A stretch of 35,566 nt of DNA from Bacteroidales bacterium (lineage in GTDB: Bacteria; Bacteroidota; Bacteroidia; Bacteroidales; WCHB1-69), in the NCBI GenBank assembly GCA_016285615.1, contig JAEERB010000008.1, forward strand, positions 1 through 35,566, in the 5' to 3' direction. Of the stretch, positions 6,752-16,617 are shown in pieces. Below the pieces are notes generated by a model. The model was given only the letters and a program-made list of their open reading frames with translations, was not told the DNA's origin and ran no database searches. Each line of letters opens with the position of its first letter. The first letter of the stretch is position 1. The position numbers and the translations under genes were made by a program.

Positions 6752-9202
6752 CTATCTAGAAATCGTTTCTCCTGTCGGCACATTACCGCGCGCCGCCTGC
6801 GCCTCCAACTCCATCTTGCCGAAGCGGAAAGTAATGCCCAAGGAGATATAACGTCCTGACCAACTGGACATATAAGTGCTAAAACCTGGATAATAGGGAT
6901 TCTCCGACGTCTCCCCGTTCTTATTCCAATTGAAAATGTTGTTCACATTCACATGCAAGGCCAGCAACCGTTTCCACAACTCTACCCGCAAGCCACCATT
7001 AATAGTGTAGAACGGCCGTTCTGTGGTGAAAAGTGTTTTGCTCTTCGACCTGTAATTCGCCGACAGATTGATTTCCAACACCTTCCATACTTTAGCCCAA
7101 AAATTGAGGCGGAACTGATATCTTAAATTCTGCACTTTATACATCTCATCGCGAAACTCGAACTGCGACTTCATATATTGCAACGTGGCATAAAAGCGAA
7201 TGCTCATAAAGGCTTTCAACTGGTAAGTCACATTGAGTTCAGCGCCCGTATTGAGACTCTTGCCAGCATTGATGGGCATGGAATAGGAAACAATGCGGCC
7301 GAAATAGGGATTGAACGCCACATCCATCAGCGAATTATACTCATCTTTGGTATTGTTAAAATAGGCCGTAATGCCAATATTGCCGAACTTGGGAATGAAG
7401 CGCGTCCAACCGGCCTCCACAGCGTTGGTGTAGGCTGGACGTAACGCCGGATTGCCAATGGAATAACTGTCGTCGTCATACTCGATAAATGTGGTCAACT
7501 CCTCGGCATCGGGATTGCTGACCCTGCGGGTATAGCTCAACTTGAAATTGTCCATCGACTCAGTCGTATAGGTCAGATGCAGAGAAGGATACAAGCCCCA
7601 GTAATGCTTTCTGCCATTATCCTTGGGCGAATTGGCATAGCGATGGTCATAGAACACATATTCCGACCGCAGTCCTGCTTTCATGGTAAAACGCCCGAAA
7701 CGATGCTGAAGTGTGATATAGGTATCCCAGCCGACACCATCTATATGCGAATCCTTAAACCGCATAGAATCAAGATTATATATACCATCCGAGAAACGCA
7801 CCAGCGTGTCATGGCGGGACATCTCGTCGTTGGAGCTATACATTGCCTCGGTGCCTATACTAATTTCTCCATCAGGATGATACGGGATGGTATAGTCCAG
7901 TCCGGCATCGAGCGTATAGGAGAGATAACTGGAACTAATCTGGCGATTGTAATCCAAATTCTCGTGCTGAGGAGAAACACGAAATTGCTCACCTTGATCA
8001 GAAGAGCCATAAGCATTGCCACTAAGGTTGGCACTAATTTCATGTCCCCGATCGTTAAACTGATGAGTGTACCACAATCCCGCATAGCCACCGCCATGCA
8101 ACGCATCATACTGATTATAAGTTAGATAATCATACTGACCAATCATCTCACGATACTCATGGCGAGAATCAAATCGGGAAGATGAAGACTTATTCCAACT
8201 CGGATAGCCACCAGCCCACATATACAGGGCATTCGCAGAGTCGATCTGACAGGAGCTGTTGAAAAAAACGCCACCACTATGGAATGGGGAGCTGTAGATT
8301 GTTTTCTGCTTCGTCACACTGGCCGTATCATTGTTCTCTGCAAATTTGGTATCTGCCGCCTCCAAAAAGTAGCGATTCTGATTATAACTATATTGCGCAT
8401 AGACACTTATCGACCATTTTTCGTTGGCCCAGACATAGGAAAGCCACGGCGAAAGATTAGGCATCGTAGTGGCATTCATGCCGAAACTGAAAAAGTTATT
8501 CTTCTTGATTTTGGTATTCGTTACAATATTTATAACACCACCCTTGCCCTTGGCACTATAGCGCGCCGACGGATTGGTAATCACTTCAATTTTCTCGATG
8601 CTCCCCGCAGGCATCTCCTTGATGAAGTTCTTCAGTGCCGCCTCGTTCATATTCGAAGGCTTGTTGTTAATCCAGATTTCTACAGAAGAGACACCGCGCA
8701 GCGTGATATTGCCTTCCACATCCACTTCAACGCCAGGCGCATTTTGCAAAGCATCAGACGCCGTTCCATTTTGAACCATAGGGTCTTCCGACACATTGTA
8801 CAACGTTTTTTCCCCATCGAACATATAGACGGGCTTTTGCGCCGCCACTGTTACTTCTTCCAACGACTGACTCTGCTTTTTCAAAGTCAAAGTACCCACA
8901 TTCAATACTTTATCTCCACGCACACTCACAGGAATTGTCGGCATATCATAACCCATCAAAAATAATTTCAAGAAATAATCCCCTTCTGAAATACCTTTGA
9001 AGGAAAAAGCACCCTCCTCCCCGGTAAACTCAACGGCCACCACATGCTGAAGAGAATCGCCCGTCACCAACCCCACTCGCACATAGGACAACCTTTCGCC
9101 ACTCAAGCTATCAGCCACCACTCCTTTTACCTCGAAACCGCTCTGTGCCAATACGATAGCCACAGACATCATCCACCAAACAACCAATATTACTCTCTTC
9201 AT
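6752..9202 (-). CDS. TonB-dependent receptor-like outer membrane beta-barrel protein
   Basis: The protein has 816 residues. A Sec signal peptide (1-19, ending VLAQ) is followed by a carboxypeptidase-regulatory-like beta-sandwich (about 23-112). Next come SLEEVTVAAQKP (TonB-box-like, about 114-125), a plug domain (about 126-235) with TLRGVSSVEIWINNKPS and IEKIEVITNPSARYSAKGKGGVINI, and a long barrel ending near ISLGITFRFGKM. This layout matches the 'outer membrane beta-barrel family' proteins of Bacteroidota. Unusually, about 20 polar residues follow the last barrel strand. No SusD-like lipoprotein or enzyme gene is adjacent, so the substrate cannot be guessed. It is alone on its transcript with a perfect -7 box. 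Confidence 0.9.
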   Translation of the reverse strand: MKRVILVVWWMMSVAIVLAQSGFEVKGVVADSLSGERLSYVRVGLVTGDSLQHVVAVEFTGEEGAFSFKGISEGDYFLKLFLMGYDMPTIPVSVRGDKVLNVGTLTLKKQSQSLEEVTVAAQKPVYMFDGEKTLYNVSEDPMVQNGTASDALQNAPGVEVDVEGNITLRGVSSVEIWINNKPSNMNEAALKNFIKEMPAGSIEKIEVITNPSARYSAKGKGGVINIVTNTKIKKNNFFSFGMNATTMPNLSPWLSYVWANEKWSISVYAQYSYNQNRYFLEAADTKFAENNDTASVTKQKTIYSSPFHSGGVFFNSSCQIDSANALYMWAGGYPSWNKSSSSRFDSRHEYREMIGQYDYLTYNQYDALHGGGYAGLWYTHQFNDRGHEISANLSGNAYGSSDQGEQFRVSPQHENLDYNRQISSSYLSYTLDAGLDYTIPYHPDGEISIGTEAMYSSNDEMSRHDTLVRFSDGIYNLDSMRFKDSHIDGVGWDTYITLQHRFGRFTMKAGLRSEYVFYDHRYANSPKDNGRKHYWGLYPSLHLTYTTESMDNFKLSYTRRVSNPDAEELTTFIEYDDDSYSIGNPALRPAYTNAVEAGWTRFIPKFGNIGITAYFNNTKDEYNSLMDVAFNPYFGRIVSYSMPINAGKSLNTGAELNVTYQLKAFMSIRFYATLQYMKSQFEFRDEMYKVQNLRYQFRLNFWAKVWKVLEINLSANYRSKSKTLFTTERPFYTINGGLRVELWKRLLALHVNVNNIFNWNKNGETSENPYYPGFSTYMSSWSGRYISLGITFRFGKMELEAQAARGNVPTGETISR

Positions 9203-9229
9203 TTTCTAAATTATTTTATAATTAAAATG

Positions 9230-9237
9230 CAAAGATA
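9230..9237 (-). promoter_or_regulatory. -7 promoter box (TATCTTTG) of the beta-barrel receptor gene
   Basis: Perfect TAnnTTTG on the minus strand with a TTG 23 bases upstream. The predicted leader is about 21 bases. Confidence 0.65.
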
Positions 9238-9393
9238 ATAAAAATCAAACACAATTATCTCAAGTGCATCATTTTTTTGAAAAAAAATTCCATTTAACTT
9301 TAAGCAGCACATTTTAACTATTAGTAAGATTGAAGGTTGCGAAACCATTTCTTTTAAATTAACTTTTTTTAATAGAAAATGGAAAATAATACG

Positions 9394-9401
9394 TACCTTT
9401 G
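9394..9401 (+). promoter_or_regulatory. -7 promoter box (TACCTTTG) of the gpsA-lpxH-rmlD-like run
   Basis: Perfect TAnnTTTG. The predicted transcript start is about 9408, so a TTG start at 9413 would leave almost no leader. GTG 9422 is preferred for gpsA. The interval 9238-9393 holds only this promoter and the divergent one at 9230. Confidence 0.6.
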
Positions 9402-9421
9402 CAAAATAAAAATTGAAAGTT

Positions 9422-10471
9422 GTGAATCCAGTACAATATTCTGAAGAATTCATACCGCTCCGTCAGCGGAAAACGCGCTCGCGCTACCGTGTAGCAGTCA
9501 TTGGCGGCGGCAGTTGGGCCACAGCCATCATTAAAATTCTATCTGTCAATTTGGAACACCTTCACTGGTGGGTACGAGAACAGGACATCGCCGAGGGCGT
9601 AAACCAGTACGGACATAATCCTCGCTACTTGAGTTCTGTCTTCATCAACCCCAAGGATGTGAAAGTGAGCAACGACTTGCGTAAAACAGTGGCCAAAGCC
9701 GACTATGTTGTCATTGTAACACCATCGGCATTCCTTCACGACACTTTGGCACCGCTGAAAAAGAGCAAATTAAGTCGCAAGAAAATCATTACGGCCGTCA
9801 AGGGCATCGTACCTGAGACCATGCAAGTCATTACCGACTACCTGAAATCGGAGTTCAATGTGCCCTCTGAGAACTTAGCCATCATCAGCGGTCCTTCACA
9901 CGCAGAAGAGATTGCACAAGAGAAGTTTACGTTCTTGACAGCCGCCTCCGAAAACAGAGAATTGGCTGAAGCCGTAGCCCGCATGTTCATGACACGCTAC
10001 GTTAGAGTATCTGTTTCCAACGACATTCTCGGGGCTGAGATGGCCATCGTCCTCAAGAACATCTACGCTTTGGGCGCCGGTATATACAGTGGACTGGGTT
10101 ATGGCGACAACTTCCTTGCAGCCTATATCGCCAACTGTGTCAAAGAGATGAAGTACTTCGTCAACAAACTATACCCCTCACAACGCAACATGGACGACTC
10201 AGTCTATCTGGGCGACCTACTGGTAACCGCCTACTCTATCTATAGCCGCAACCGCCTGTTTGGCAATATGATAGGCCATGGATTATCGGTAAAAATTGCC
10301 CAACTGGAGATGAAGATGATTGCCGAAGGATACTACTCTTGCAAGTGCGTGCACGAAATCAACAAGCGCTACCAAGCCAGCATTCCGATAGTAGAAACCA
10401 TCTATGGCATTCTGTATGAAGGCAATAACGCAGCATCAGAGATGAAGCGCATCGCCGAGTATTACATTTAA
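9422..10471 (+). CDS. gpsA: glycerol-3-phosphate dehydrogenase [NAD(P)+]
   Basis: The product reduces dihydroxyacetone phosphate to sn-glycerol 3-phosphate in the cytoplasm, feeding phospholipid synthesis. The Rossmann motif VAVIGGGSWATA is near residues 25-36. SGPSHAEEIA and the catalytic-Lys region LKNIYALGAGIYSGLGYGDN follow. With the GTG start at 9422 the protein is 349 residues; TTG 9413 would add three. Either way there is a basic N-terminal extension of about 24 residues (RQRKTRSRYR) before the Rossmann strand, longer than usual for the family. It is the first gene of a tight same-strand run, with 11 bases to the next gene. Confidence 0.93.
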   Translation: MNPVQYSEEFIPLRQRKTRSRYRVAVIGGGSWATAIIKILSVNLEHLHWWVREQDIAEGVNQYGHNPRYLSSVFINPKDVKVSNDLRKTVAKADYVVIVTPSAFLHDTLAPLKKSKLSRKKIITAVKGIVPETMQVITDYLKSEFNVPSENLAIISGPSHAEEIAQEKFTFLTAASENRELAEAVARMFMTRYVRVSVSNDILGAEMAIVLKNIYALGAGIYSGLGYGDNFLAAYIANCVKEMKYFVNKLYPSQRNMDDSVYLGDLLVTAYSIYSRNRLFGNMIGHGLSVKIAQLEMKMIAEGYYSCKCVHEINKRYQASIPIVETIYGILYEGNNAASEMKRIAEYYI

Positions 10472-10482
10472 CCCATCGCTGC

Positions 10483-11247
10483 ATGAAATCTCTCTTTGAA
10501 GATCCCATCACGCTGGAAGGCAATGTTTACATTGCCTCCGACTTTCATTTGGGAGCTCCTAACAAAGTCGAGAGCGACCAGCGCGAAAAGCGCATCATTG
10601 GCTGGCTCGACAACATCAAGGAAGACGCTAATCACCTCATCCTTTTGGGCGACATATTTGACTTTTGGTTCGAATATCGCGATGTGGTGCCACGCGGCTA
10701 TTTCCGACTGTTGGCCAAGTTGGCCGAATTGCACGACCGCGGCATACAACTCTACTACTTCACCGGCAACCACGACATGTGGGTTACCGACTACTTTGTT
10801 ACCGAGTTAGGCGTACAACTTTTTCGCCAGCAGCAGGCTTTCATCATCAACGGCAAACGATACCTCATCGGTCACGGCGACGGTCTGGGCCCTGATGACC
10901 ACGGCTACAAGTTCATCAAGTGGCTGTTTGCGCAACCAGTTAACCGCAAGCTCTACTCGGCACTGCCGCCGCGTTGGGCGTTCGCTATTGCCCGCTACTT
11001 CTCACGCAAAAGCCGCGCCATGACCTCTGCCGCCGAACAGCAGTTTATGGGCAACGGCAACGAAATGCTCGTCCAATACATACAAGATGTACTCACCCGT
11101 GAGGAGATTGACTATTTCATCTATGGCCACCGCCATCTGCCCATCGAACTCAAAATTGGTAACAGCACCTACATCAACACCGGCGACTGGATCATGCACG
11201 ACTCGTATGCCAAGATTTCAGCCGAGGAGGTACATCTTTATAAATAG
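10483..11247 (+). CDS. lpxH: UDP-2,3-diacylglucosamine diphosphatase (LpxH family)
   Basis: This 254-residue calcineurin-like metallophosphoesterase has every metal-binding block of the family. These are SDFHLG (D20, H22), GDIFDFW (D57), GNHD (N96, H97), GHGDGLGPDD (H131) and GHRH near residue 215. LpxH cleaves UDP-2,3-diacylglucosamine to lipid X in lipid A synthesis at the cytoplasmic membrane. It sits 11 bases after gpsA and 6 bases before the reductase gene, so co-translation is likely. Related Bacteroidota phosphoesterases of this type are annotated the same way, but activity is inferred from motifs. Confidence 0.9.
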   Translation: MKSLFEDPITLEGNVYIASDFHLGAPNKVESDQREKRIIGWLDNIKEDANHLILLGDIFDFWFEYRDVVPRGYFRLLAKLAELHDRGIQLYYFTGNHDMWVTDYFVTELGVQLFRQQQAFIINGKRYLIGHGDGLGPDDHGYKFIKWLFAQPVNRKLYSALPPRWAFAIARYFSRKSRAMTSAAEQQFMGNGNEMLVQYIQDVLTREEIDYFIYGHRHLPIELKIGNSTYINTGDWIMHDSYAKISAEEVHLYK

Positions 11248-11253
11248 AAACAC

Positions 11254-12126
11254 ATGGTACACAATGTTTTAGTCACAGGAGCCAACGGTCAGCTGGGGCA
11301 CTGCCTGCAAAATGCAGCTGCCGACTATACAGCCCGAGGATGGCAATTCTTCTACACGGATGTTGACACACTGGACATCACTGATATAGAGCAAATTCGC
11401 AAGGCTGTTGAAGAACATCATATCGACCTCATCATCAACACGGCGGCCTATACCAATGTTGACCAGGCCGAAAGCGATGAAGCTGCCGCCCGCATACTAA
11501 ACGCCACTGCGGTGGGTCATCTGGCAGCCGTCGCCAAAGAGAAAAATCTGCTACTCATCCACATCTCCACCGACTATGTATTTGACGGAAAGTCCACTAC
11601 ACCATATAAAACCGACCATCCCTACCATCCCGTGTCGGTATATGGCATTACCAAAGCCGAAGGGGAAAAGGCCATCATGGAGAGCGGATGCCGAAGCGTG
11701 ATTGTGCGCACCGCTTGGCTCTATTCCGAATATGGCAACCACAACTTTGTGAAAACCATGATTCGCTTGGGACAAGAACGTAATGAGTTAAAAGTTGTTA
11801 ACGATAAGAAAGGCGCCCCCACCTACGCTCCCGATTTGGCCAAAGTTTTACTGATGCTGGCCGACAAATACGATGGTCAGGGGCTCGAAATCTTCCATTT
11901 TGCCAATGAAGGCGAAATCACCTGGTTCGACCTGGCAACTGAAATTATGCGAATAGCCCATTTCCCCTGCAAGGTCTTCCCCATCACCTCCGACCAATAC
12001 CCGTCACCTGCCGAGCGCCCCGACTATTCGGTGTTCGACCTCAGCAAGATAAAGAAATACTTGGGTATCTCCATTCCCGACTGGAAAGAGAGTTTGCAAA
12101 AATGCGTACACAACTACGGATTCTAA
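11254..12126 (+). CDS. rfbD: dTDP-4-dehydrorhamnose reductase (RmlD/RfbD family)
   Basis: This 290-residue extended short-chain dehydrogenase has VTGANGQLG at residues 7-15 for NAD(P)H, the D-L-D-I-T-D turn typical of RmlD, and STDYVFDG. The catalytic YxxxK is YGITKAEGE. The canonical role is the last step of dTDP-L-rhamnose synthesis for surface polysaccharide. The other rml genes are not next to it. It is the last gene of the gpsA-lpxH run and ends at a terminator shared with infB. Confidence 0.92.
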   Translation: MVHNVLVTGANGQLGHCLQNAAADYTARGWQFFYTDVDTLDITDIEQIRKAVEEHHIDLIINTAAYTNVDQAESDEAAARILNATAVGHLAAVAKEKNLLLIHISTDYVFDGKSTTPYKTDHPYHPVSVYGITKAEGEKAIMESGCRSVIVRTAWLYSEYGNHNFVKTMIRLGQERNELKVVNDKKGAPTYAPDLAKVLLMLADKYDGQGLEIFHFANEGEITWFDLATEIMRIAHFPCKVFPITSDQYPSPAERPDYSVFDLSKIKKYLGISIPDWKESLQKCVHNYGF

Positions 12127-12130
12127 AAGA

Positions 12131-12161
12131 AAAAGGCTGAACCCTCTCGGATTCAGCCTTT
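12131..12161. terminator. bidirectional terminator between rfbD and infB
   Basis: Stem AAAGGCTGAA/TTCAGCCTTT with a loop of about 10 bases, A-rich on the left and T-rich on the right. It lies 5 bases after the rfbD stop and about 20 bases after the infB stop on the other strand. Confidence 0.85.
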
Positions 12162-12181
12162 AATTATTTTGGAAGAGAGAT

Positions 12182-15022
12182 TTACAACGAAACCTTCACT
12201 TCATATTCTTCATAACCCTCAATGATATCGCCAACTTTGATATCGTTGAAGTTCTCGATATTCAAACCGCAATCCTGACCGGCAACCACCTCTTTCACGT
12301 CATCTTTGAAACGACGGAGAGAACCAAGTTTACCAGTGTAGATAACGATACCGTCACGAATCAAGCGCACCTTGGTGTTGCGTTGGATTTTACCGTCAAG
12401 CACGAAGCAACCGGCCACATTACCCACCTTGGTAATCTTGAAGATTTCGCGAATCTCAATATTGCAGAGTATCTTCTCACGAATTTCAGGCGAGTGCATA
12501 CCAGCGATAGCGTCCTTGATTTCGTTGATGGCGGTATAGATGATAGAATAGGTACGGATATCGATTTGCTCTTTCTCGGCCAAGCGACGTGAACTGGGCG
12601 AAGGACGAACCTGGAAGGCCACGATGATGGCGTCGGAAGCCGAAGCCAGCAACACGTCGGTATCGGTAACCTGGCCCACAGATTTGTGAATCACATTCAC
12701 CTGAACATGCTCGGTAGAGAGTTTCAACAACGAATCGGAGAGCGCTTCCACTGAGCCGTCAACGTCACCTTTCACAATGATGTTCAACTCTTTGAAGTCG
12801 CCAATAGCCAGACGGCGGCCAATCTCATCCAAGTTGATGTGCTTTTGTGTACGCAAGCCCATCTCACGCACAAGCTGAGAACGCTTGGTGGCAGCCTCGC
12901 GTGCTTCTTGTTCGGAAGGACAAACGCGGAAGGTATCACCAGCCTGCGGTGCACCGTTCAAACCGAGCAACAACACAGGAGATGCCGGACCTACAGATGT
13001 TACATTCTGGTTTCTTTCGTTGAACAAGGCTTTCACCTTGCCGAAATGACATCCTGCCAAAATAGGATCGCCAACACGCAGTGTACCATTCTGAATCAAT
13101 ATCTTAGCCACATAACCCTTACCTTTATCCAGCGATGACTCGATAACCGTTCCTACGCCAGGACGATTCGGATTGGCTTTCAGGTCAAGCATTTCAGCCT
13201 CCAACAGCACTTTCTCCAGCAACTCATTCACATTGACACCATGCTTGGCATCAATCTCCTGACACTGGTACTTACCACCCCACTCTTCAACCAGAATATT
13301 CATATTGGCCAAACCCTCTCTAATCTTGTCAGGATTAGCGTTGGGCTTGTCTATTTTACTAATAGCGAACACCATAGGAACGCCAGCAGCTTGAGCATGG
13401 TTGATAGCCTCGACCGTTTGCGGCATGATGGCGTCATCGGCAGCGATGACGATAATACACAAGTCGGTGATTTTGGCACCACGGGCACGCATAGCGGTAA
13501 ATGCCTCATGACCAGGAGTATCCAAGAAGGTAATCTTACGTCCGTCGGGCAATGTAACCTCGTATGCACCAATGTGCTGGGTAATACCACCAGCCTCACC
13601 GGCAATCACATTCGACTTACGGATATAGTCCAACAAAGAGGTTTTACCATGGTCAACGTGACCCATCACCGTTACGATGGGATGACGCGGCTGCAGGTCT
13701 TTCGGATCGTCGGCATCGTGAGCTTTCAGTTCCTCTTCGGTATCCACACCCACAAACTCAATCTGGAAGCCATACTCTTCAGCCAACAAGGCGATTGTTT
13801 CCGCATCCAGACGCTGGTTGATGGACACGAACAAGCCGATGCTCATACAAGTGGAAATAATCTGCGTTACAGGAACATTGAGCATGGTTGCCAACTCATT
13901 AGCCGTGATAAACTCGGTCACTTTGAGTTTCTTCTGTTCCTCGCGCTCTTGGAGTTCATGCTCCATAATTTCGGCATGGATATGCTGACGTTTCTCACGA
14001 CGGTGTTTCGAAGTCTTCGACTTGCCGAGAGGTCCCATGCGCTGCAAGGTCTCTTTCAGTTGGCGTTCGATATCCTCTTCCGAAATTTCAGCCTTCTGAA
14101 CTTCGGGCTTCTTACGATGACCTTCGTCTTTTTTATCCAAAGGCTTAGTATTGGCGGGATGTTTGATACGTTTTCTCTTCTTTTTCTTCGCATCTTCGCC
14201 AGCGGCATCCGGAGCGGGTTCCTTCTTAGCAGGTTTGAGTTCCTCTAAGGCAATCTTACCAAGAATCTTGGGACCTTCCAACTTCTGCACATCGGTCTTG
14301 ATGTGTTCTACAACATGCTCGGGAGCAGCAGGAGTCTCTTCAACCACAGGTTCTTCGGCCTCCACAACAGGCTCCTGTTCTTCAACAGGTTGCTCTTCCT
14401 GTACAGGTTCTTCCTGTGTAGCAGTACTCTTCTTTTTACCCTTAGCCTTTGTTTTGCCCTCAAGTTCGTCCAGGTCAATCTTGTCGATAATCTTCACATC
14501 CACCTTCTCTACCACAGTATCGATATGCTCGGGGCTCTTCTTCTTAGTGGTCTTCTTGGCCGGTTTTTCCTCGGTTTCGGTCACTTCGGGAGTTTCCTCC
14601 TTTTTAGCAGCCGTTTTCTTGGTTTTTTTCGGCTCTTCCAGATCAATCTTTCCTACCACCTTGGGCTTGGGAATCTCAATCTCGATATTCTGAACAGGTT
14701 CTTTTTCAATAACATTAACCTGTTTAATGAGGATTTCTCGGGCAGGCTCTTCCTCAACAGGCTGTGCGGCAGGTGCTGACTCTTCAACTTTGGGTTTCCC
14801 GTAAGAATAATCCATATTAATCTTACTGGCCTCCTCCTTCACCTGTTTTTCTCCTGAAAACTTTTGAAGGAGAATCTCATACATTTCGGGAGACAGCTTG
14901 GTATTAGGACTGTTTTCGATGGTGATGCCCTTGCTTTGCAACAACTCCACAATCGCGTCCTTGCTGACATTAAATTCGCTTGCCGCTTTGCCTAATCTTG
15001 TTGGTTTGTTTTCTCCTGCCAT
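12182..15022 (-). CDS. infB: translation initiation factor IF-2
   Basis: The 946-residue IF-2 delivers initiator tRNA to the 30S subunit. Residues 1-60 are the N-terminal IF2N fold. Residues 60-350 are a long charged linker of Glu/Lys/Pro repeats, and a second IF2N-like domain spans about 370-420. The G domain starts near 445 with GHVDHGKT (G1), GGITQHIG (G2) and DTPGHEAF (G3). Domains II, III and C2 follow, ending [10 protein letters not shown]. The G4 motif reads SKID instead of the near-universal NKID (codon AGT at about 13360), a single-base change from AAT. It follows nusA on the same strand after an 80-base gap with no clear promoter box. Confidence 0.97.
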   Translation of the reverse strand: MAGENKPTRLGKAASEFNVSKDAIVELLQSKGITIENSPNTKLSPEMYEILLQKFSGEKQVKEEASKINMDYSYGKPKVEESAPAAQPVEEEPAREILIKQVNVIEKEPVQNIEIEIPKPKVVGKIDLEEPKKTKKTAAKKEETPEVTETEEKPAKKTTKKKSPEHIDTVVEKVDVKIIDKIDLDELEGKTKAKGKKKSTATQEEPVQEEQPVEEQEPVVEAEEPVVEETPAAPEHVVEHIKTDVQKLEGPKILGKIALEELKPAKKEPAPDAAGEDAKKKKRKRIKHPANTKPLDKKDEGHRKKPEVQKAEISEEDIERQLKETLQRMGPLGKSKTSKHRREKRQHIHAEIMEHELQEREEQKKLKVTEFITANELATMLNVPVTQIISTCMSIGLFVSINQRLDAETIALLAEEYGFQIEFVGVDTEEELKAHDADDPKDLQPRHPIVTVMGHVDHGKTSLLDYIRKSNVIAGEAGGITQHIGAYEVTLPDGRKITFLDTPGHEAFTAMRARGAKITDLCIIVIAADDAIMPQTVEAINHAQAAGVPMVFAISKIDKPNANPDKIREGLANMNILVEEWGGKYQCQEIDAKHGVNVNELLEKVLLEAEMLDLKANPNRPGVGTVIESSLDKGKGYVAKILIQNGTLRVGDPILAGCHFGKVKALFNERNQNVTSVGPASPVLLLGLNGAPQAGDTFRVCPSEQEAREAATKRSQLVREMGLRTQKHINLDEIGRRLAIGDFKELNIIVKGDVDGSVEALSDSLLKLSTEHVQVNVIHKSVGQVTDTDVLLASASDAIIVAFQVRPSPSSRRLAEKEQIDIRTYSIIYTAINEIKDAIAGMHSPEIREKILCNIEIREIFKITKVGNVAGCFVLDGKIQRNTKVRLIRDGIVIYTGKLGSLRRFKDDVKEVVAGQDCGLNIENFNDIKVGDIIEGYEEYEVKVSL

Positions 15023-15102
15023 AAGCTATTGTTTTGTCTTAATTGTTTCTTGGTTAATGAGTTAATACAGGGCTAAGCCCAGAGTTGGTGAGTGGACATG
15101 GA

Positions 15103-16347
15103 CTATTCCATATCGAGTTCCTTCTTCACTGAAGCAATCACATCGTCAACAGTTTCCTCTTCCAGGTCGGTAAGTTGAACCAGTTCGTCGCGCGAGAACT
15201 TCAGTACGCTCTTGGCGGTATCGCAGCCGATAGCCTTGAAGGCATCGATAATCCACTGATCGAATTCATCGGCAAATTCGTTGAGGTCAACGTCTTCCTC
15301 TTCTTCAATATCATCTCTGAAGACATCGATTTCATAACCAGACAATTTGCTGGCCAGTTTAATATTATAACCACCTTTACCGATAGCCAGAGAAACCTGG
15401 TCGGGTTTCATATAAACATTGGCGGTCTTGTTCTCTTCATCAATTTCCATATCGGTAATCTTGGCGGGGCTCAAGGCTCTTCTTATCAACAGCTTAATAT
15501 CTGTCGTATAGTTGATTACATCGATATTCTCATTGCGAAGTTCACGAACGATGGAGTGGATACGGCTACCTTTCATACCAACGCAAGCGCCCACGGGGTC
15601 AATTCTGTCGTCGTACGATTCAACCAGCACTTTGGCACGTTCACCAGGAGAGCGAACCACATTCTTAATGGTGATGAGGCCGTCATACACTTCGGGAATT
15701 TCGGTCTCCATCAGGCGTTCGAGGAACGAAGGAGCGGTACGTGAAATGACAATCACGGGCGTCGAAGTGTTCATCTCAACGCGCAGTACCACAGCCGTCA
15801 GCGAATCACCTTTTTTGTAGCGGTCGGCAGGAATCTGCTCCGACTTGGGAAGTACCAATTCCACACCCTCCTCATCGAGGACGAGAATCTCTTTTCTCCA
15901 TACTTGGCTAACCTCACCGGTAACCAGTTCGCCGATACGCTTTTCATATTTCTTATAGATAACGTCTTTTTCAAACTCCATCACCTTAGAAATAAGGTTT
16001 TGGCGCAGGGCCAAAATCTCGCGGCGAGCGAAGTCCGACAATTTGATATTCTCAACAACCTCTTCACCCACTTCAAAGTCGGGTTCAATCTTGATAGCCT
16101 CGGAGAGGGCGATCTGGGTGGCTTCATTTTCCACACAGCCGTCTTCCACGATCTCACGGCTTCGCTGGATTTCAAGGTCTCCACGATCGACATTCACGAT
16201 CACTTCGAACTGGGCATCCGCACCATATTTCTTACTTAATGCCGAACGGAACACTTCTTCAAGAATACGCATCAGGGCTTCTCTTTCAATGCTTTTGATG
16301 TCCTTGAACTCGGCAAAGGTTTCAATCAAATTTAATCTGTCTTCCAT
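15103..16347 (-). CDS. nusA: transcription termination/antitermination factor NusA
   Basis: The protein has 414 residues. The N-terminal RNA-polymerase-binding domain spans 1-130, the S1 domain about 135-200 (GELVTGEVSQVWRKEILVL), then KH1 with GMKGSR and KH2 with IGKGGYNIKLA. A short acidic C-terminal region and one helix-hairpin-helix-like segment (DELVQLTDLEEETVDDVI) follow. It binds RNA polymerase and nascent RNA to control pausing and termination. It pairs with infB as in most bacteria, but the usual upstream rimP is missing; tRNA-Gln and its terminator lie there instead. No TAnnTTTG box is seen in the 27 bases between that terminator and the start, so expression may depend on read-through. 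Confidence 0.96.
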   Translation of the reverse strand: MEDRLNLIETFAEFKDIKSIEREALMRILEEVFRSALSKKYGADAQFEVIVNVDRGDLEIQRSREIVEDGCVENEATQIALSEAIKIEPDFEVGEEVVENIKLSDFARREILALRQNLISKVMEFEKDVIYKKYEKRIGELVTGEVSQVWRKEILVLDEEGVELVLPKSEQIPADRYKKGDSLTAVVLRVEMNTSTPVIVISRTAPSFLERLMETEIPEVYDGLITIKNVVRSPGERAKVLVESYDDRIDPVGACVGMKGSRIHSIVRELRNENIDVINYTTDIKLLIRRALSPAKITDMEIDEENKTANVYMKPDQVSLAIGKGGYNIKLASKLSGYEIDVFRDDIEEEEDVDLNEFADEFDQWIIDAFKAIGCDTAKSVLKFSRDELVQLTDLEEETVDDVIASVKKELDME

Positions 16348-16374
16348 TTTTAATATTATTATGTGTTTTAAACA

Positions 16375-16402
16375 AAAACTCCCACTGTAGTAGTGAGAGT
16401 TT
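16375..16402 (-). terminator. terminator or attenuator after tRNA-Gln, before nusA
   Basis: On the minus strand the stem AAACTCTCACT/AGTGGGAGTTT has one mismatch, a five-base loop and then TTGTTT. It starts 8 bases after the encoded CCA of tRNA-Gln. It is only 28 bases before the nusA start, so partial read-through could feed nusA-infB. Confidence 0.7.
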
Positions 16403-16409
16403 CATTTGC

Positions 16410-16483
16410 TGGTTGACCAACCAGGATTCGAACCTAGACAGACAGTACCAAAAACTGTAGTGCTACCGTTACACCATTGGTCA
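16410..16483 (-). tRNA. tRNA-Gln (anticodon TTG)
   Basis: Read on the minus strand, the acceptor stem is TGACCAA/TTGGTCA and the D stem GTGT/GCAC. The anticodon stem is ACAGT/ACTGT with loop TTTTGGT, and the T stem CTAGG/CCTGG with loop TTCGAAT. The discriminator A is followed by an encoded CCA at 16410-16412, unlike tRNA-Pro in this window. The anticodon is UUG. Confidence 0.95.
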
Positions 16484-16499
16484 TTGTCGTTTGAGGCTG

Positions 16500-16507
16500 C
16501 AAAAATA
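16500..16507 (-). promoter_or_regulatory. -7 promoter box (TATTTTTG) of tRNA-Gln
   Basis: Perfect TAnnTTTG, 17 bases from the tRNA 5' end. It sits within the same GTTGTATTTTTGCAGCCTC block seen before tRNA-Pro. It may also be the only promoter for nusA-infB. Confidence 0.6.
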
Positions 16508-16571
16508 CAACTTTTTTTAATAATTATCCCCTCTCTGAAATTTTTTTTTGATTTTTTTCGGGGAAGGCATA

Positions 16572-16600
16572 AAAAAAGGCTGCCGATGGCAGCCTTTTTT
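16572..16600 (-). terminator. intrinsic terminator of the ferredoxin gene
   Basis: A 13-pair perfect stem (AAAAAAGGCTGCC/GGCAGCCTTTTTT, loop GAT) followed by a T-run on the minus strand, 18 bases after the ferredoxin stop. The symmetric A/T arms would also work on the plus strand. Confidence 0.85.
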
Positions 16601-16617
16601 CTGTTTAAATCCTTCGA

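Noticed and set aside
13241..14248. 335-codon plus-strand frame
   Set aside because: Antisense to infB; a Phe/Leu-rich reading of the Glu/Lys linker codons.
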